Assembly (NCBI GenBank): GCA_947571775.1
Contig: CANOZK010000005.1
Coordinates: 62,001-126,000 of the forward strand
Reading direction: 5' to 3'
Source of the DNA: an uncultured Lachnospiraceae bacterium
GTDB taxonomy: Bacteria; Bacillota; Clostridia; Lachnospirales; Lachnospiraceae
Length of the DNA stretch: 64,000 bases
Part shown: positions 43,966-53,240 of the stretch, piece by piece
Position numbering within the stretch: position 1 is the stretch's first letter
Layout: each line of letters opens with the position of its first letter
Made by a program: the position numbers and the translations under genes
Notes under the pieces: generated by a model
Database searches by the model: none
What the model was told of the DNA's origin: nothing
Seen by the model: only the letters and a program-made list of their open reading frames with translations

Positions 43966-44882
43966 TCTTTTTCCCCTCCTTCTGTCAGCTTCAGGAAATA
44001 GTCCTCCAGCGTCTCCCCTTTTTTCGCAAGGGCGCTGACCGAAACGCCGTTCAAGGCCAGAACCCTGGAGAGATCCTGAGTAGAAACTTGGTTATCGTAG
44101 ATACGGATTTGCCCGTCTTCGACAATCTTAAAATTCGTAAGCCCCAGCTTTTCGCTCAGGACATACGCCGCCTTTTCCGGGTTTTGTACGGATAGCTCAA
44201 TATAAGCCAGACTCATCTGTTCGATTTCTCTCATGCTAATCTCTTTGTTCATTTTGCCGTGATGGATCACGCCGATGGTATCGACGATGCTCTCAATCTC
44301 GGAAAGGATATGCGTGGAAATCATAATGGTGATTCCGTATTCCCGGCACAACATATGAAACAGTTCGCGGATTTGTTTCATACCAGCAGGGTCGAGACCA
44401 TTAGTCGGTTCGTCCAGAATCAGCAGTTCCGGCTTGCACAGAATCGCCCGCGCAATCCCAAGCCGTTCTTTCATTCCCAGGGAATAATTCTTGACCGGTT
44501 TGCTCGCCGCACTTGTCAAATCCAGCATTTCCAGCGCGTTCTCAATGCTCCCATGCTCATAATATCCCATATACTCGCAGTGCAGCTTTAGATTCTCATA
44601 TCCCGTCATATGTCCGTAAAATGTGGGAAATTCAATGATACTCCCCATGCGCTTCAAAACCTCATAGGACTGCGGGGTAAGCGTTTCCCCAAGGATTTCA
44701 ATGCTACCGTCTGTGGGCTTCCAGAGATTCGTCAGCATCTTCATCACCGTGGTCTTCCCCGCTCCGTTCGGGCCGAGAAAGCCGTAAATTTCTCCTTTCT
44801 TAATGTGAAGGCTGACGTCTTTTACCAGTTCTTTTCCGTCAATGGTCTTTGTCAGATGATTTGTCTGTAAAATATAAGACAT
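43959..44882 (-). CDS. ABC transporter ATP-binding protein (BcrA/drug-export type)
   Basis: 307 residues. Walker A GPNGAGKTT near 38-46, signature YSLGMKERLG (the LGM variant of exporters), Walker B LLILDEPTNGLDP and ISTHILSEIE. The C-terminal 80 residues are the variable domain of the bacitracin-exporter group. It partners with the downstream permease and follows the sensor kinase by 68 bp. Confidence 0.9.
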   Translation of the reverse strand: MSYILQTNHLTKTIDGKELVKDVSLHIKKGEIYGFLGPNGAGKTTVMKMLTNLWKPTDGSIEILGETLTPQSYEVLKRMGSIIEFPTFYGHMTGYENLKLHCEYMGYYEHGSIENALEMLDLTSAASKPVKNYSLGMKERLGIARAILCKPELLILDEPTNGLDPAGMKQIRELFHMLCREYGITIMISTHILSEIESIVDTIGVIHHGKMNKEISMREIEQMSLAYIELSVQNPEKAAYVLSEKLGLTNFKIVEDGQIRIYDNQVSTQDLSRVLALNGVSVSALAKKGETLEDYFLKLTEGGEKEC

Positions 44883-44950
44883 TTGATTCCCTCCTTCCTA
44901 ATCTGGTTACCATTGTAACGGATGCGATTTTCAAAACTCTTGAATGAATC

Positions 44951-45904
44951 TTACAAATTTCTTTCCATGTACTTTAATTTTACGGTAAATGTAGTTTTTA
45001 CAAAGGGAGTGCTCTCCAAAAGAATCTCCCCGCCCATCTGCTGCGCCAGATTCTTCGCAATGGTCAGTCCCAGTCCATTGCCCTGTATGCTGCGGCTGCG
45101 GGAATCCTCCATGGTAAACAGGCGGTCAAAAATGCGTTTGGCAAAGACTTTGTCTATTCCCTGCCCTTTGTCCGTCACCTCCACATACACCGTATTTTCT
45201 TCTGTTCTAAGAAATACACCCAAATAGTTTCCGGCAGAACCGTAGCGGATGGCGTTGGAGATCAGATTCAGGAAAATACGCTGCAAGGCCTCTGGATTCC
45301 CCTGCACATAGACAGCAGTATCAGGCAGAACAATCTCCACTTGAAAATCCGTCTTTGACAATATCTCATAAAAATCCAAAATGCTTTCGCGGCAGATCTC
45401 GCAGATATCCACTGTGGAAAGCTCTATGTCCATATCGCCCGCCTCTATTTTTGCCAGCGTAAAAAACTGATGAATCAGTTCCATCACATTTCTGGCCTTT
45501 TGCTCAATCTTTCCCAACGTTTCCTGCACGGCGGCCGCATCTTCATTTACCCGCAGGATCTCCAGATACCCCAAAATCACAGTCATCGGCGTTTTCATAT
45601 CATGGGAAATGTTCGAGAGCATCCGCTTGGCCGCTAACTCTGAACGGCGGGAATCCGCCTTGGTTTTTCTATGATTTTCCAGCAAGCGATTAATCTGGGC
45701 AGCCAGCTCCATCAACTCTTTGTTTTCGGTAAACACCATCACCCGCTCGTCGCTGTCCGTATTTAGAATCTCTTTTAACTTCTCATGAATTTCCCGCAGA
45801 CTTTTTTGTATACCGGTTCGGAACGCTAATTGCTGATAAATGAGTATACACAGCAAAAACAAGATAATAAAACTCAAAAATAACATAATTGTCTCATCGC
45901 TCAT
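44951..45904 (-). CDS. sensor histidine kinase
   Basis: 317 residues. A single N-terminal membrane segment (about 8-28), no extracytoplasmic sensor domain, then a HAMP-like coiled region, HisKA with SNISHDMKTPMTVI (phosphorylated histidine) and HATPase_c with LNLISNAIRYG and GNGLGLTIAKN. It starts with ATGA overlap to the response regulator. Kinases with so little outside the membrane often sense membrane stress or an ABC partner; here the exporter genes follow. Confidence 0.9.
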   Translation of the reverse strand: MSDETIMLFLSFIILFLLCILIYQQLAFRTGIQKSLREIHEKLKEILNTDSDERVMVFTENKELMELAAQINRLLENHRKTKADSRRSELAAKRMLSNISHDMKTPMTVILGYLEILRVNEDAAAVQETLGKIEQKARNVMELIHQFFTLAKIEAGDMDIELSTVDICEICRESILDFYEILSKTDFQVEIVLPDTAVYVQGNPEALQRIFLNLISNAIRYGSAGNYLGVFLRTEENTVYVEVTDKGQGIDKVFAKRIFDRLFTMEDSRSRSIQGNGLGLTIAKNLAQQMGGEILLESTPFVKTTFTVKLKYMERNL

Positions 45905-46602
45905 TTTATTTCCCCCAGCTTATAACCAATTCCCCAGACGGTGACCACATACTGAGGATGGCGGGAATCGTCTTCGATTTTACTGCGCAGCCTGCTGATA
46001 TGTACGTTTACGGCATTCTCATCGCCGCAGTAGGCGTCGTTCCACACAAGGGAATAGACCTGATCCTTCGTATAAACTTTTTTTGGATTTTGCAGAAACA
46101 GCTTCAAAATCTGGAATTCTTTCGCGGTCAGCTCCACCCGCTTCCCTTTTTTGGTAAGGGTATAATCCGACAGGTTCATGCTCAAATCTCCCGCCGTAAG
46201 AATCACCGGATCCGCAGCAGATGTATGGTCATACTGCGTCGTCCTGCGCAGGTTCGCCTTGATCCGCGCCAGAACCTCCACCACGGAAAACGGTTTTGTG
46301 ATGTAATCGTCCGCGCCCAATCCCAGACCCAGCGTCTTATCACTCTCCGTATCTTTTGCAGAAAGAATGATAATCGGGACAAAGCTGTTTTGGCGGATAT
46401 GCCGCATCACGTCCATACCGCTGATTTTCGGTATCATCAGATCCAATAAAACAAGGTCAACGAAAACCTCGTCAAACTTCCTGCAAGCTTCCTGTCCGTC
46501 AAACGCACAAAGCACTTCATAATCTTCCGTTTCCAGATAGCTTTTGAGCATTTCGCTGATTTCGGTATCGTCTTCTACCAGCAGAATTTTATAGTTATTC
46601 AT
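45901..46602 (-). CDS. OmpR/PhoB-family response regulator
   Basis: About 233 residues. Receiver domain with acidic pocket LLVEDDTE and phospho-aspartate in LVLLDLMIPKI, lysine in ILSAKD, then a winged-helix domain with LLLGADDY and VNVHISRLRSKIEDD. Start: two adjacent ATG codons (46605, 46602); AGGAGG suits the second. First gene of the RR-HK-ABC operon, likely activator of the exporter. Confidence 0.92.
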   Translation of the reverse strand: MNNYKILLVEDDTEISEMLKSYLETEDYEVLCAFDGQEACRKFDEVFVDLVLLDLMIPKISGMDVMRHIRQNSFVPIIILSAKDTESDKTLGLGLGADDYITKPFSVVEVLARIKANLRRTTQYDHTSAADPVILTAGDLSMNLSDYTLTKKGKRVELTAKEFQILKLFLQNPKKVYTKDQVYSLVWNDAYCGDENAVNVHISRLRSKIEDDSRHPQYVVTVWGIGYKLGEIK

Positions 46603-46740
46603 CATGCCTCCTCCTATTTGCATCTATGTTATCATAAGTTGACACAAAAAGCCAACGGACAGGAGAGTTTACGGCCACAGAGAAGCAATTGCGATCCGTC
46701 TGAATATAAATGTGTCTTTTCGTATATTTTTTTGAGAATT

Positions 46741-47607
46741 TTAACGATACGGCAAATACTCTAAGAACCGCTTTACCGCGAGGGAGGCGTTTTTCTTGCT
46801 CCGCAAAGCAATACCGATTTTTCTATATGCGGGAACGTCTAATTCTTTTGCGACAATCCGATAAGGCGCCCGCTTCAATATCAGTTCCGGCAAAATACTG
46901 ATGCCAAGTCCGCTTTCCACCATGGACATGATCGCGTAGTCATCCCATGTGGTAAAATGTATTTGGGGTGTCAGATGGCAGCGTTCAAATATTTCCGAAG
47001 CGTCTGCTTTCGCCCCTTTTTCCAAGAGCAGAAACGGTTCGCCGCACAGATCCACAACTGGAAATTTCTCAAGGTGCGCAAGGGGATGGTTTACCGGAAG
47101 GATGGCAAGCAGCCTGTCCTGCTCCAAAAAATAAGTTTCAAATTCGGGATGGGCGGGCAGGCGCAGGAAGCCGCAGTCAACGCGCCCAGTCAATATCCAT
47201 TCTTCAATTTCCGTATAATCACCGAGAAGCAACTCATAGTCAATGTTTGGATATGCCTGTTGAAATCTTCGGATAACGTTCGGAAGCCAATGTGTCGCCA
47301 CACTCGAAAATGTGCCGATACGGATAAGTCCCGATTGCAATCCGTTCAATTCGTCCAACTCCATTTGCAGTTTTTCGTATTCCATACAGATATTTTTTGC
47401 ATGGGGAAGCAGCTTCATTCCGTCACTCGTCAGCTTTACGCCGGACTTTCCTCTTTCCAGCAGGACGATTTTCCATTCTTTTTCCAAGTCGTTAATCATA
47501 CGGCTGATGCCGGACTGGGAGTAGTTTAATATTTCAGCGGCTTTTGTAAAACTTCCGTATTCTACTGTTTTCACAAACGCCATATATTTTTGAATATTCA
47601 TATCCAT
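46741..47607 (-). CDS. LysR-family transcriptional regulator
   Basis: About 288 residues from the ATG at 47607 (AGGAAGG seven bases upstream; 47709 is beyond the promoter). N-terminal winged helix MAFVKTVEYGSFTKAAEILNYSQ, then the periplasmic-binding-like effector domain. It diverges from the broken proX and proB, so proline or an amino acid could be its signal. Effector unknown. Confidence 0.9.
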   Translation of the reverse strand: MDMNIQKYMAFVKTVEYGSFTKAAEILNYSQSGISRMINDLEKEWKIVLLERGKSGVKLTSDGMKLLPHAKNICMEYEKLQMELDELNGLQSGLIRIGTFSSVATHWLPNVIRRFQQAYPNIDYELLLGDYTEIEEWILTGRVDCGFLRLPAHPEFETYFLEQDRLLAILPVNHPLAHLEKFPVVDLCGEPFLLLEKGAKADASEIFERCHLTPQIHFTTWDDYAIMSMVESGLGISILPELILKRAPYRIVAKELDVPAYRKIGIALRSKKNASLAVKRFLEYLPYR

Positions 47608-47646
47608 ATCGTCACCTTCCTGAAATCTGATTTTATCATGTTTTCT

Positions 47647-47675
47647 ATGATAAACATTCGCTTTTGTTATTTCAA
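47647..47675 (-). promoter_or_regulatory. promoter of the LysR gene
   Basis: Minus strand: TTGAAA (47670-47675), 17 nt, TATCAT (47647-47652). Lies in the LysR/proX divergent region. Confidence 0.6.
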
Positions 47676-47728
47676 AACAAATGGTAGACTGAAAAAGAAA
47701 AAAAGTCAAGCAGGAGTGTAAATGCCAT

Positions 47729-48126
47729 ATGTTTTATGTAAGTGAAATACAAACCGAAGCCCCTGGTCGTTTTCAGACGCGGCTTCAGGAACTTGTCTAC
47801 AAAGAGTTGGAGAGACTGCAGATTCCCTTTGAACGCGTCGATACAGACGAAGCGATTACAATGAAGGATTGCGCCGCCATTGACAAAAAATTAAATATGA
47901 GCATGGTAAAAACGCTGTTCCTCTGCAATCGTCAGCGGACGCGGTTTTACTTATTTATTACAGCGGGAAATAAACCGTTTTCTTCCAAAAATTTCAGCAA
48001 TGCGTTAGGAAATGGTATGGGTGCAGCGACGGCACGACAACAGTATATATGAAAGTGCGGACACAGGATATTTACCAGAAACTTCTACCGCATTCCAAAC
48101 ACACTGCGGGCGTTATCGAGGTGTAA
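47729..48126 (+). pseudogene. proX: broken proX (prolyl-tRNA editing domain protein)
   Basis: The N-terminal half reads like the ProX/PrdX Ala-tRNA(Pro) deacylase (QTEAPGRFQTRLQE, AITMKDCAAIDKKL, FYLFITAGNKPFSSKNFSNALG), then diverges and stops after 107 residues. The C-terminal end of the same family (WYGCSDGTTTVYMKVRTQDI up to the natural stop at 48126) continues in another frame. About 50 codons expected in the middle are missing, so the gene has an internal deletion and frameshift at about 48010. Free-standing ProX is normally about 165 residues. Confidence 0.78.
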
Positions 48127-48129
48127 TTT

Positions 48130-48930
48130 ATGGAACTTTATCAAAACAGAATCGTGGTAAAAGTAGGGACTTCCACACTCACGAATGAAATGGGAAAAAG
48201 CGACCTGCGTTCTTTTGACCGTCTTGCGTGCGTCCTGTCGGACATCCAGAATATGGGTTATGAAATGATTTTGGTGTCTTCCGGCGCGATTGCGGTCGGA
48301 ACAAATAAACTGAACATGAAAGAACGCCCGGCCAGTATCCGTATGAAACAGGCTGCCGCGGCAGTTGGCCAGTGCAGCATTATGTATCTGTATGACAAGT
48401 TTTTTGGTGATTATGATAAGACAATCGCGCAAATTCTGCTGAACGCAAGCGATATTGAGCAGGAAGAAAAAAGGGAAAATCTGATAAATACATTTAACGC
48501 TTTGCTGGAAATGGAAATCATTCCCATAGTCAACGAAAACGATTCCGTGAAGTTTACAGAGATAGAATCCGAGGAGAGATTATTTGGCGATAACGATGTG
48601 CTTTCCGCTGTTGTCGCTGTTTTATGCAGAGCGAAAAAGCTGGTTATTCTGTCGGATATTGATGGCCTGTATGACGCCGACCCGCGCCTGCACGCCAACG
48701 CAAAACGAATAAGCCGGATAGAACAGATAGATGAAAAAGTATATTCCCTTGCGGGAGGGGAAGGTTCAAGGCGCGGAACGGGCGGCATGAAAACCAAATT
48801 GCAGGCAGCCGGATTAGCCATCGCGCAGGGCATAGACACGATTATCACGAATGGGAAGAATCCCGAAGCGTTGTATGAAATTTTAAAAGGCAAAGAGGCG
48901 GGAACGCTGTTTGCCGGAAAAGTATTTTAG
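48130..48930 (+). CDS. proB: glutamate 5-kinase
   Basis: 266 residues, the amino-acid-kinase domain alone without the C-terminal PUA domain of longer ProB proteins. Motifs VVKVGTSTLTN, SSGAIAVG, VNENDSV, FGDNDVLSAVVA and RGTGGMKTKLQAA match ProB. It makes glutamyl-5-phosphate, first step of proline synthesis. Start 3 bp after the broken proX; proA is not adjacent. AT content resembles its neighbours. Confidence 0.93.
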   Translation: MELYQNRIVVKVGTSTLTNEMGKSDLRSFDRLACVLSDIQNMGYEMILVSSGAIAVGTNKLNMKERPASIRMKQAAAAVGQCSIMYLYDKFFGDYDKTIAQILLNASDIEQEEKRENLINTFNALLEMEIIPIVNENDSVKFTEIESEERLFGDNDVLSAVVAVLCRAKKLVILSDIDGLYDADPRLHANAKRISRIEQIDEKVYSLAGGEGSRRGTGGMKTKLQAAGLAIAQGIDTIITNGKNPEALYEILKGKEAGTLFAGKVF

Positions 48931-48975
48931 CATAGGATTAATTTATAGCCAGAAATCCGCCGTCTTCTGCTGAAT

Positions 48976-49560
48976 TTATTTCAATATGCTATATACACAT
49001 TCCAATAGAGTTACAGCAAGAACGATATTAATCAAGCGATAATGCCGCAGATAGATCCTCTGAATTGCCAGCCCTGCACCGATCCATGCCGATGTTGCAG
49101 CTGTTCCAATCGTCGCAATCACAAACTCAAAGAAAACCAGCACATGCAAAGATGTACTGTAATTCGTCACATATCCGGTCAGGGCCGTAATTCCAAACAG
49201 ATAAATCTTTACATTCACGAACTGAAGTAAAAACCCTTTCCAAAATGAAGCGGCCCTCTCCCTACTTTCTTCATTTGGATCTCCAAATGCAATATGAACT
49301 GCCAGCCAAAAGATATATATCGCGCCCACATATTTCATTACTCCCAACACATCCGGCAGCAGGGTACTCACTCCATAGACAAATACCGCGCAGATCATCT
49401 GTACAACATAATATCCAGAAAAAATCCCCAAAAAGAGTGGAGCGCCTTTTTTCCATCCATAATTTGTCACAGTATTCAAAGCCAGAATATTACCCGGCCC
49501 TGGTGTAAACGCATTGATCAGAGAATAAACAAAAAAATTACCTATTACATAACCTGGCAT
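48976..49560 (-). CDS. LysE-family amino-acid exporter
   Basis: 194 residues, about six membrane segments. The conserved N-terminal INAFTPGPGNILALNTV is the LysE/RhtB signature. It exports amino acids or related compounds. ATG follows AAGGAGGCG. It lies downstream of a LysR regulator on the same strand, separated by a probable terminator. Confidence 0.9.
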   Translation of the reverse strand: MPGYVIGNFFVYSLINAFTPGPGNILALNTVTNYGWKKGAPLFLGIFSGYYVVQMICAVFVYGVSTLLPDVLGVMKYVGAIYIFWLAVHIAFGDPNEESRERAASFWKGFLLQFVNVKIYLFGITALTGYVTNYSTSLHVLVFFEFVIATIGTAATSAWIGAGLAIQRIYLRHYRLINIVLAVTLLECVYSILK

Positions 49561-49633
49561 AATAACGCCTCCTTCTGCCTATGATTATACAGCAAACTTC
49601 ATGTAACAGGTAATACCGATCACTTATGCCAAA

Positions 49634-49652
49634 ACATAGGCTAAACCTATGT
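49634..49652 (-). terminator. terminator after the second LysR gene
   Basis: Minus strand: 7-bp stem ACATAGG / CCTATGT, 5-nt loop, then TTTT. Confidence 0.5.
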
Positions 49653-49653
49653 C

Positions 49654-50562
49654 TCAGTTGTCCTGGTACCGTTTCAGAGCTTCCACATAAATTTCTCCCA
49701 ATCTGGATAGCTTCCTATCTTTATTCAGGATATATCCAATCCGCATAGTCTCATCCTCTTTTAGAGGGACAGAAATAATCGAATCTCCATGGAGATAATT
49801 TGGAAAAATACCACTTGAAATTGTATAGCCATCCAGCCCAATCATAAAATTTACGATAGCTGCACGGTCACTGATCTTAATATTCTTTTCTGCAATCTCA
49901 TTGCTAAACAGCTCCTCCGCAAAATTGGAAGACTCATAAGCCCCCTGTACAAAGTTTAGCCTTGGATATGGCTTTAGATCTTCCAGTCTGATCTTTTTGT
50001 GTTCTGCCAGTGGATGGCCTTTTCGCAAAAACACATGTGGAATTACTGCAAACAATTCATAAAAATTCAGTCCATATTCTTCAAAAACTTTTAACAACAC
50101 ATTTTCATTTGCTTTACTAATGTAAAGCACGCCAAGATCACTGAAACGGTTCCTGACGTCCATAATAATCTGATATGTCTGCGTCTCATTTAAAATAAAC
50201 TCATATCTTTCCTGTCCGAACTGCTTTACCAGTTCCACAAAGGCATTGGCGGCAAATGTATAATGCTGTGTAGAGATACAAAATCTCTGTTTTTCCGGGC
50301 GCTTGTCTATGTAACGAGATTCCAGCAGTTCCATCTGCTGCACAACCTGCCTTGCATACCCTAGAAATTCCATGCCTTCCGTTGTCAACGCAACACCCGT
50401 CCGGCATCGGTTAAAAATGGTTATCTTTGCTTCGTTCTCCACTTCTTTGATTGCTCCAGAAAGGCTTGGCTGCGAAATAAATAAGTCTTTTGCCGCTTCT
50501 GTGATAGAGCCTTTCTCTGCTACTGCAATCATATATTTTAATTGCTGTATTGTCGTATCCAT
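49654..50562 (-). CDS. LysR-family transcriptional regulator
   Basis: About 302 residues from the ATG at 50562, matching the family start QQLKYMIAVAEKGSITEAAK (50601 is an in-frame alternative). Winged helix with LFISQPSLSGAIKEVE, then the effector domain. It precedes the LysE exporter and probably regulates it; the divergent DUF5714 gene is another candidate target. Confidence 0.9.
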   Translation of the reverse strand: MDTTIQQLKYMIAVAEKGSITEAAKDLFISQPSLSGAIKEVENEAKITIFNRCRTGVALTTEGMEFLGYARQVVQQMELLESRYIDKRPEKQRFCISTQHYTFAANAFVELVKQFGQERYEFILNETQTYQIIMDVRNRFSDLGVLYISKANENVLLKVFEEYGLNFYELFAVIPHVFLRKGHPLAEHKKIRLEDLKPYPRLNFVQGAYESSNFAEELFSNEIAEKNIKISDRAAIVNFMIGLDGYTISSGIFPNYLHGDSIISVPLKEDETMRIGYILNKDRKLSRLGEIYVEALKRYQDN

Positions 50563-50755
50563 CCTCCCCTTTCTAAAATAAAATCTAATGGGATCATCCA
50601 TCCTTTTTTGTAACAGTAAAGGCTAAATTGTCACAAAAAGACTTGTTCTCTTCCATTTATTCATGTTATCATAAATCCATACAAAATCCTATGAAAACAT
50701 GCAAAAACTGCCGGAAATATCCCCGGTTTTAAAATTTAAAAAGGAGAATTCTGTT

Positions 50756-51442
50756 ATGCAGGAAGAATGTATGATTTGCAAAGCGCCCCTTCAATATCTG
50801 GAACAGGATACGCTGATGGAGTGCGCAATTTGCCATAAAAAAGAAAACAGCAAAACCCAGTGCATAAACCAACATTATGTATGCAACGAATGCCACGAAA
50901 AGGGGATTGACCGCATCATCGGAGTCTGCCTGAAAGAAACTTCCGCCAATCCCATTCAGGTTATGGAAAAGCTGATGGATCTGGATTTCTGCCATATGCA
51001 CGGCCCGGAACACCATATTATGGTTGGTTGTGCACTGCTGACGGCCTATAACAATGCGGGCGGAGAACTGGAACTGGAGCCGGCCCTGATGGAGATGCAG
51101 AGCCGCGGAAAAAGCGTTCCCGGAGGCACCTGCGGATTCTGGGGAGCCTGCGGCGCCGGCATCAGCAGCGGGATGTTCCTTTCGATTGTTACCAAATCAA
51201 CGCCGCTTGCCCAGGAAGGATGGGGACTGGCAAATCAGATGACTTCCCATGCGCTGCAAAAAGTTGGAGAAGTCGGCGGCCCCAGATGCTGTAAACGGGA
51301 TTCTTATCTTGCTATTTTGGCAGCAGCAGCATTTGTAAAAGAAAAGCTGGGAGTCGAAATGGAGACACAGAAGATTGTCTGTCATTATTCCGAGAAAAAC
51401 AATCAATGTATTGGGAAAAGATGTCCGTTTTCCCATTCCTGA
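50756..51442 (+). CDS. DUF5714 cysteine-rich protein
   Basis: About 228 residues from the ATG at 50756, which has AAGGAG upstream (50699 is the first in-frame ATG). The N-terminus has zinc-ribbon-like pairs: CMIC, CAIC, then CNEC. The body is alanine- and glycine-rich with GGTCGFWGACGAGISSG and PRCCKRDSY, and ends with CHYSEKNNQCIGKRCPF. I recognise DUF5714, whose function is unknown. It converges on the desulfurase operon and ends just before a long inverted repeat. Confidence 0.78.
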   Translation: MQEECMICKAPLQYLEQDTLMECAICHKKENSKTQCINQHYVCNECHEKGIDRIIGVCLKETSANPIQVMEKLMDLDFCHMHGPEHHIMVGCALLTAYNNAGGELELEPALMEMQSRGKSVPGGTCGFWGACGAGISSGMFLSIVTKSTPLAQEGWGLANQMTSHALQKVGEVGGPRCCKRDSYLAILAAAAFVKEKLGVEMETQKIVCHYSEKNNQCIGKRCPFSHS

Positions 51443-51467
51443 GGATCCATCCCTTCCTGACAATACA

Positions 51468-51515
51468 TTTTAGTGAACGATTCATTATGTAAAATCAATG
51501 AATCGTTCACTAAAA
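51468..51515. repeat. perfect 19-bp inverted repeat between DUF5714 and the Fe-S gene
   Basis: Two 19-nt arms with a 10-nt loop (51487-51496). Each arm ends in an A/T run and holds a near-palindrome TGAAtcgTTCA. The stem is followed by A residues in both directions, unlike a standard terminator. Confidence 0.7.
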
Positions 51516-51527
51516 GCCAAACGGCAA

Positions 51528-52055
51528 CTACAATGGTTTCCCGCCGGCAAATAATTCCTTTATGTTCGCTAAATGTTCTTCGTTTTCAAGCAGAAACAGC
51601 GGGCTGCACTCCTCGACATCGATCTTCCTGCGGCTGAGTCTCCCTGCAAATGCAATACAGGATTTCTGCCCGCATTTGCCGCAGTTTGTCTGGGGAAGTT
51701 CTTTGTAAATCAGAGGCGGCGCCGGATGTACAAAGGTGCGGTAATCCGGGGTGATTTTATCCTTTCTGGAATCAATATCATTCAAAAAATCCATCACCCA
51801 TTCAAGAAGCTCCCGCAAATGCGTAACGGTATCAAATCGCGTGACATTGATATTGTTCTTCATGATTGTAAACCTTATGATGCCCTTTTTGAACGAAATG
51901 CTTTCTGATTCTTTTTTGTAATCTGCCTTCGGCAGTTCTGCATTGATGTAAGGGATCAACGGTGTCAGATCACAATCCGCCACGGTAATTCCTTTTAACT
52001 TCGATTTATCCGCCATACAGGGGGATGTTTCTATAATATCGATTCTGTGAATCAT
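51528..52055 (-). CDS. small 4Fe-4S cluster protein
   Basis: About 175 residues from the ATG at 52055 (AGGAAAGGG six bases upstream). Near the C-terminus is NCGKCGQKSCIAFAG with a further cysteine in EECSP, the Fe-S signature of the corrinoid/CODH-type domain (C-x2-C-x4-C). The rest is not recognised. It overlaps the end of the desulfurase-family gene, so the two are co-translated; the protein may accept or carry the product. Confidence 0.8.
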   Translation of the reverse strand: MIHRIDIIETSPCMADKSKLKGITVADCDLTPLIPYINAELPKADYKKESESISFKKGIIRFTIMKNNINVTRFDTVTHLRELLEWVMDFLNDIDSRKDKITPDYRTFVHPAPPLIYKELPQTNCGKCGQKSCIAFAGRLSRRKIDVEECSPLFLLENEEHLANIKELFAGGKPL

Positions 52056-52056
52056 T

Positions 52057-53208
52057 TCAAACCCTTTCCTTTGCAATTTCCATAAGCGCTTGAGCGAGCT
52101 GGTCTATCTCCGCTTCTGTATTGAACCAGCCTGTGCTGATCCGCAGCGTTCCGGTCTGAATGGTTCCGATTGCCCGGTGCGCCTGCGGGCTGCAATGAAG
52201 TCCCGCGCGGGCCATCATCCCGTATTTCTGATCTAATATTTTTGCCGCGTCATATGGTGTCATGTCTTTGATATTCAAAGAGAGTAGACCCAGGCGTTCC
52301 TCTTTTTCTCCCGGCCCGTACAGAGTGATATTTTCCACATCCTGAAGCGAAACCATCAGTCGTTTGATAAGCTGCTGTTCCTGTTTGCAGATTTTATCCA
52401 CGCCGATTTCCGAGATATATTTTACGGAGGCATATAACCCGGCAATCCCAATGATGTTGACCGTTCCGACCTCATAGCGATCCGGCGGGTCTTCGGGCGA
52501 GTAGGGAGATACGGACATGCTTCCGGTGCCGCCCTCTTTGAGCGTATCCAAAACACACCCGTCTTTGATGTACAAGCCGCCTGTCCCAGTGGGTCCCATC
52601 AGACCTTTGTGTCCGGTAAATGCTACAAAGTCCGCGCCAATCTCTGTCAAATCCATTGGAATGGCGCCCGCGGTCTGCGACGCGTCCAGCAGTACCAAAG
52701 CCCCATATTGATGAGCCAAGTCCGTTAGTTCCTGAACGGGTAAAATATTTCCAATCACATTGGAGCCATGGATAAATACCGCAAGGCGGCATCCCTGGGA
52801 AAGCACGCGCTTAGCTTCCGCCAAATCCAGCGTGCCGTCAGAAGAAACGCCGATGGTGCGGATATGAACTCTGTGGGATTGCTCCATCTTTTTCAATGGT
52901 CGCCACACGGCATTGTGCTCAATGGCAGTAGTCGCCACACAGTCTTCCGGCTGCAGGATACCCTTGACTGCCAGATTGATGGCCTCGGTAGAATTTGCCG
53001 TAAAAACAACATTAGATGCCCTGGAAATATGCAGCAGACGACAGATTGCTTTTCGGGTATCGTATAGCAGCTGATCACCCTCCAAGGCCGCCGCATAGGT
53101 TCCCCTCCCTGGACTGGCGCCAATGTTTTTTATGTAATGTACCATCTGTTCTGGTACACAATCTGGTTTTGGGTAAGAAGTTGCCGCATTGTCAAAATAC
53201 ATATCCAT
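52057..53208 (-). CDS. cysteine desulfurase-family PLP enzyme
   Basis: 383 residues of the class V aminotransferase fold. Active histidine in TAIEHNAVWRPL, aspartate in VLLDASQTAGAI, PLP lysine in FTGHKGLMGPTG and the persulfide cysteine in ARAGLHCSPQAHRAIGT. It resembles the TIGR01977 group of desulfurases rather than IscS/SufS. It would release sulfur or selenium from cysteine analogues. Second gene of arsR-desulfurase-Fe-S; whether it feeds SmsCB cannot be told. Confidence 0.9.
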   Translation of the reverse strand: MDMYFDNAATSYPKPDCVPEQMVHYIKNIGASPGRGTYAAALEGDQLLYDTRKAICRLLHISRASNVVFTANSTEAINLAVKGILQPEDCVATTAIEHNAVWRPLKKMEQSHRVHIRTIGVSSDGTLDLAEAKRVLSQGCRLAVFIHGSNVIGNILPVQELTDLAHQYGALVLLDASQTAGAIPMDLTEIGADFVAFTGHKGLMGPTGTGGLYIKDGCVLDTLKEGGTGSMSVSPYSPEDPPDRYEVGTVNIIGIAGLYASVKYISEIGVDKICKQEQQLIKRLMVSLQDVENITLYGPGEKEERLGLLSLNIKDMTPYDAAKILDQKYGMMARAGLHCSPQAHRAIGTIQTGTLRISTGWFNTEAEIDQLAQALMEIAKERV

Positions 53209-53240
53209 TCCCTCCTTTCCATAACGAAACGCTTTTTTCT

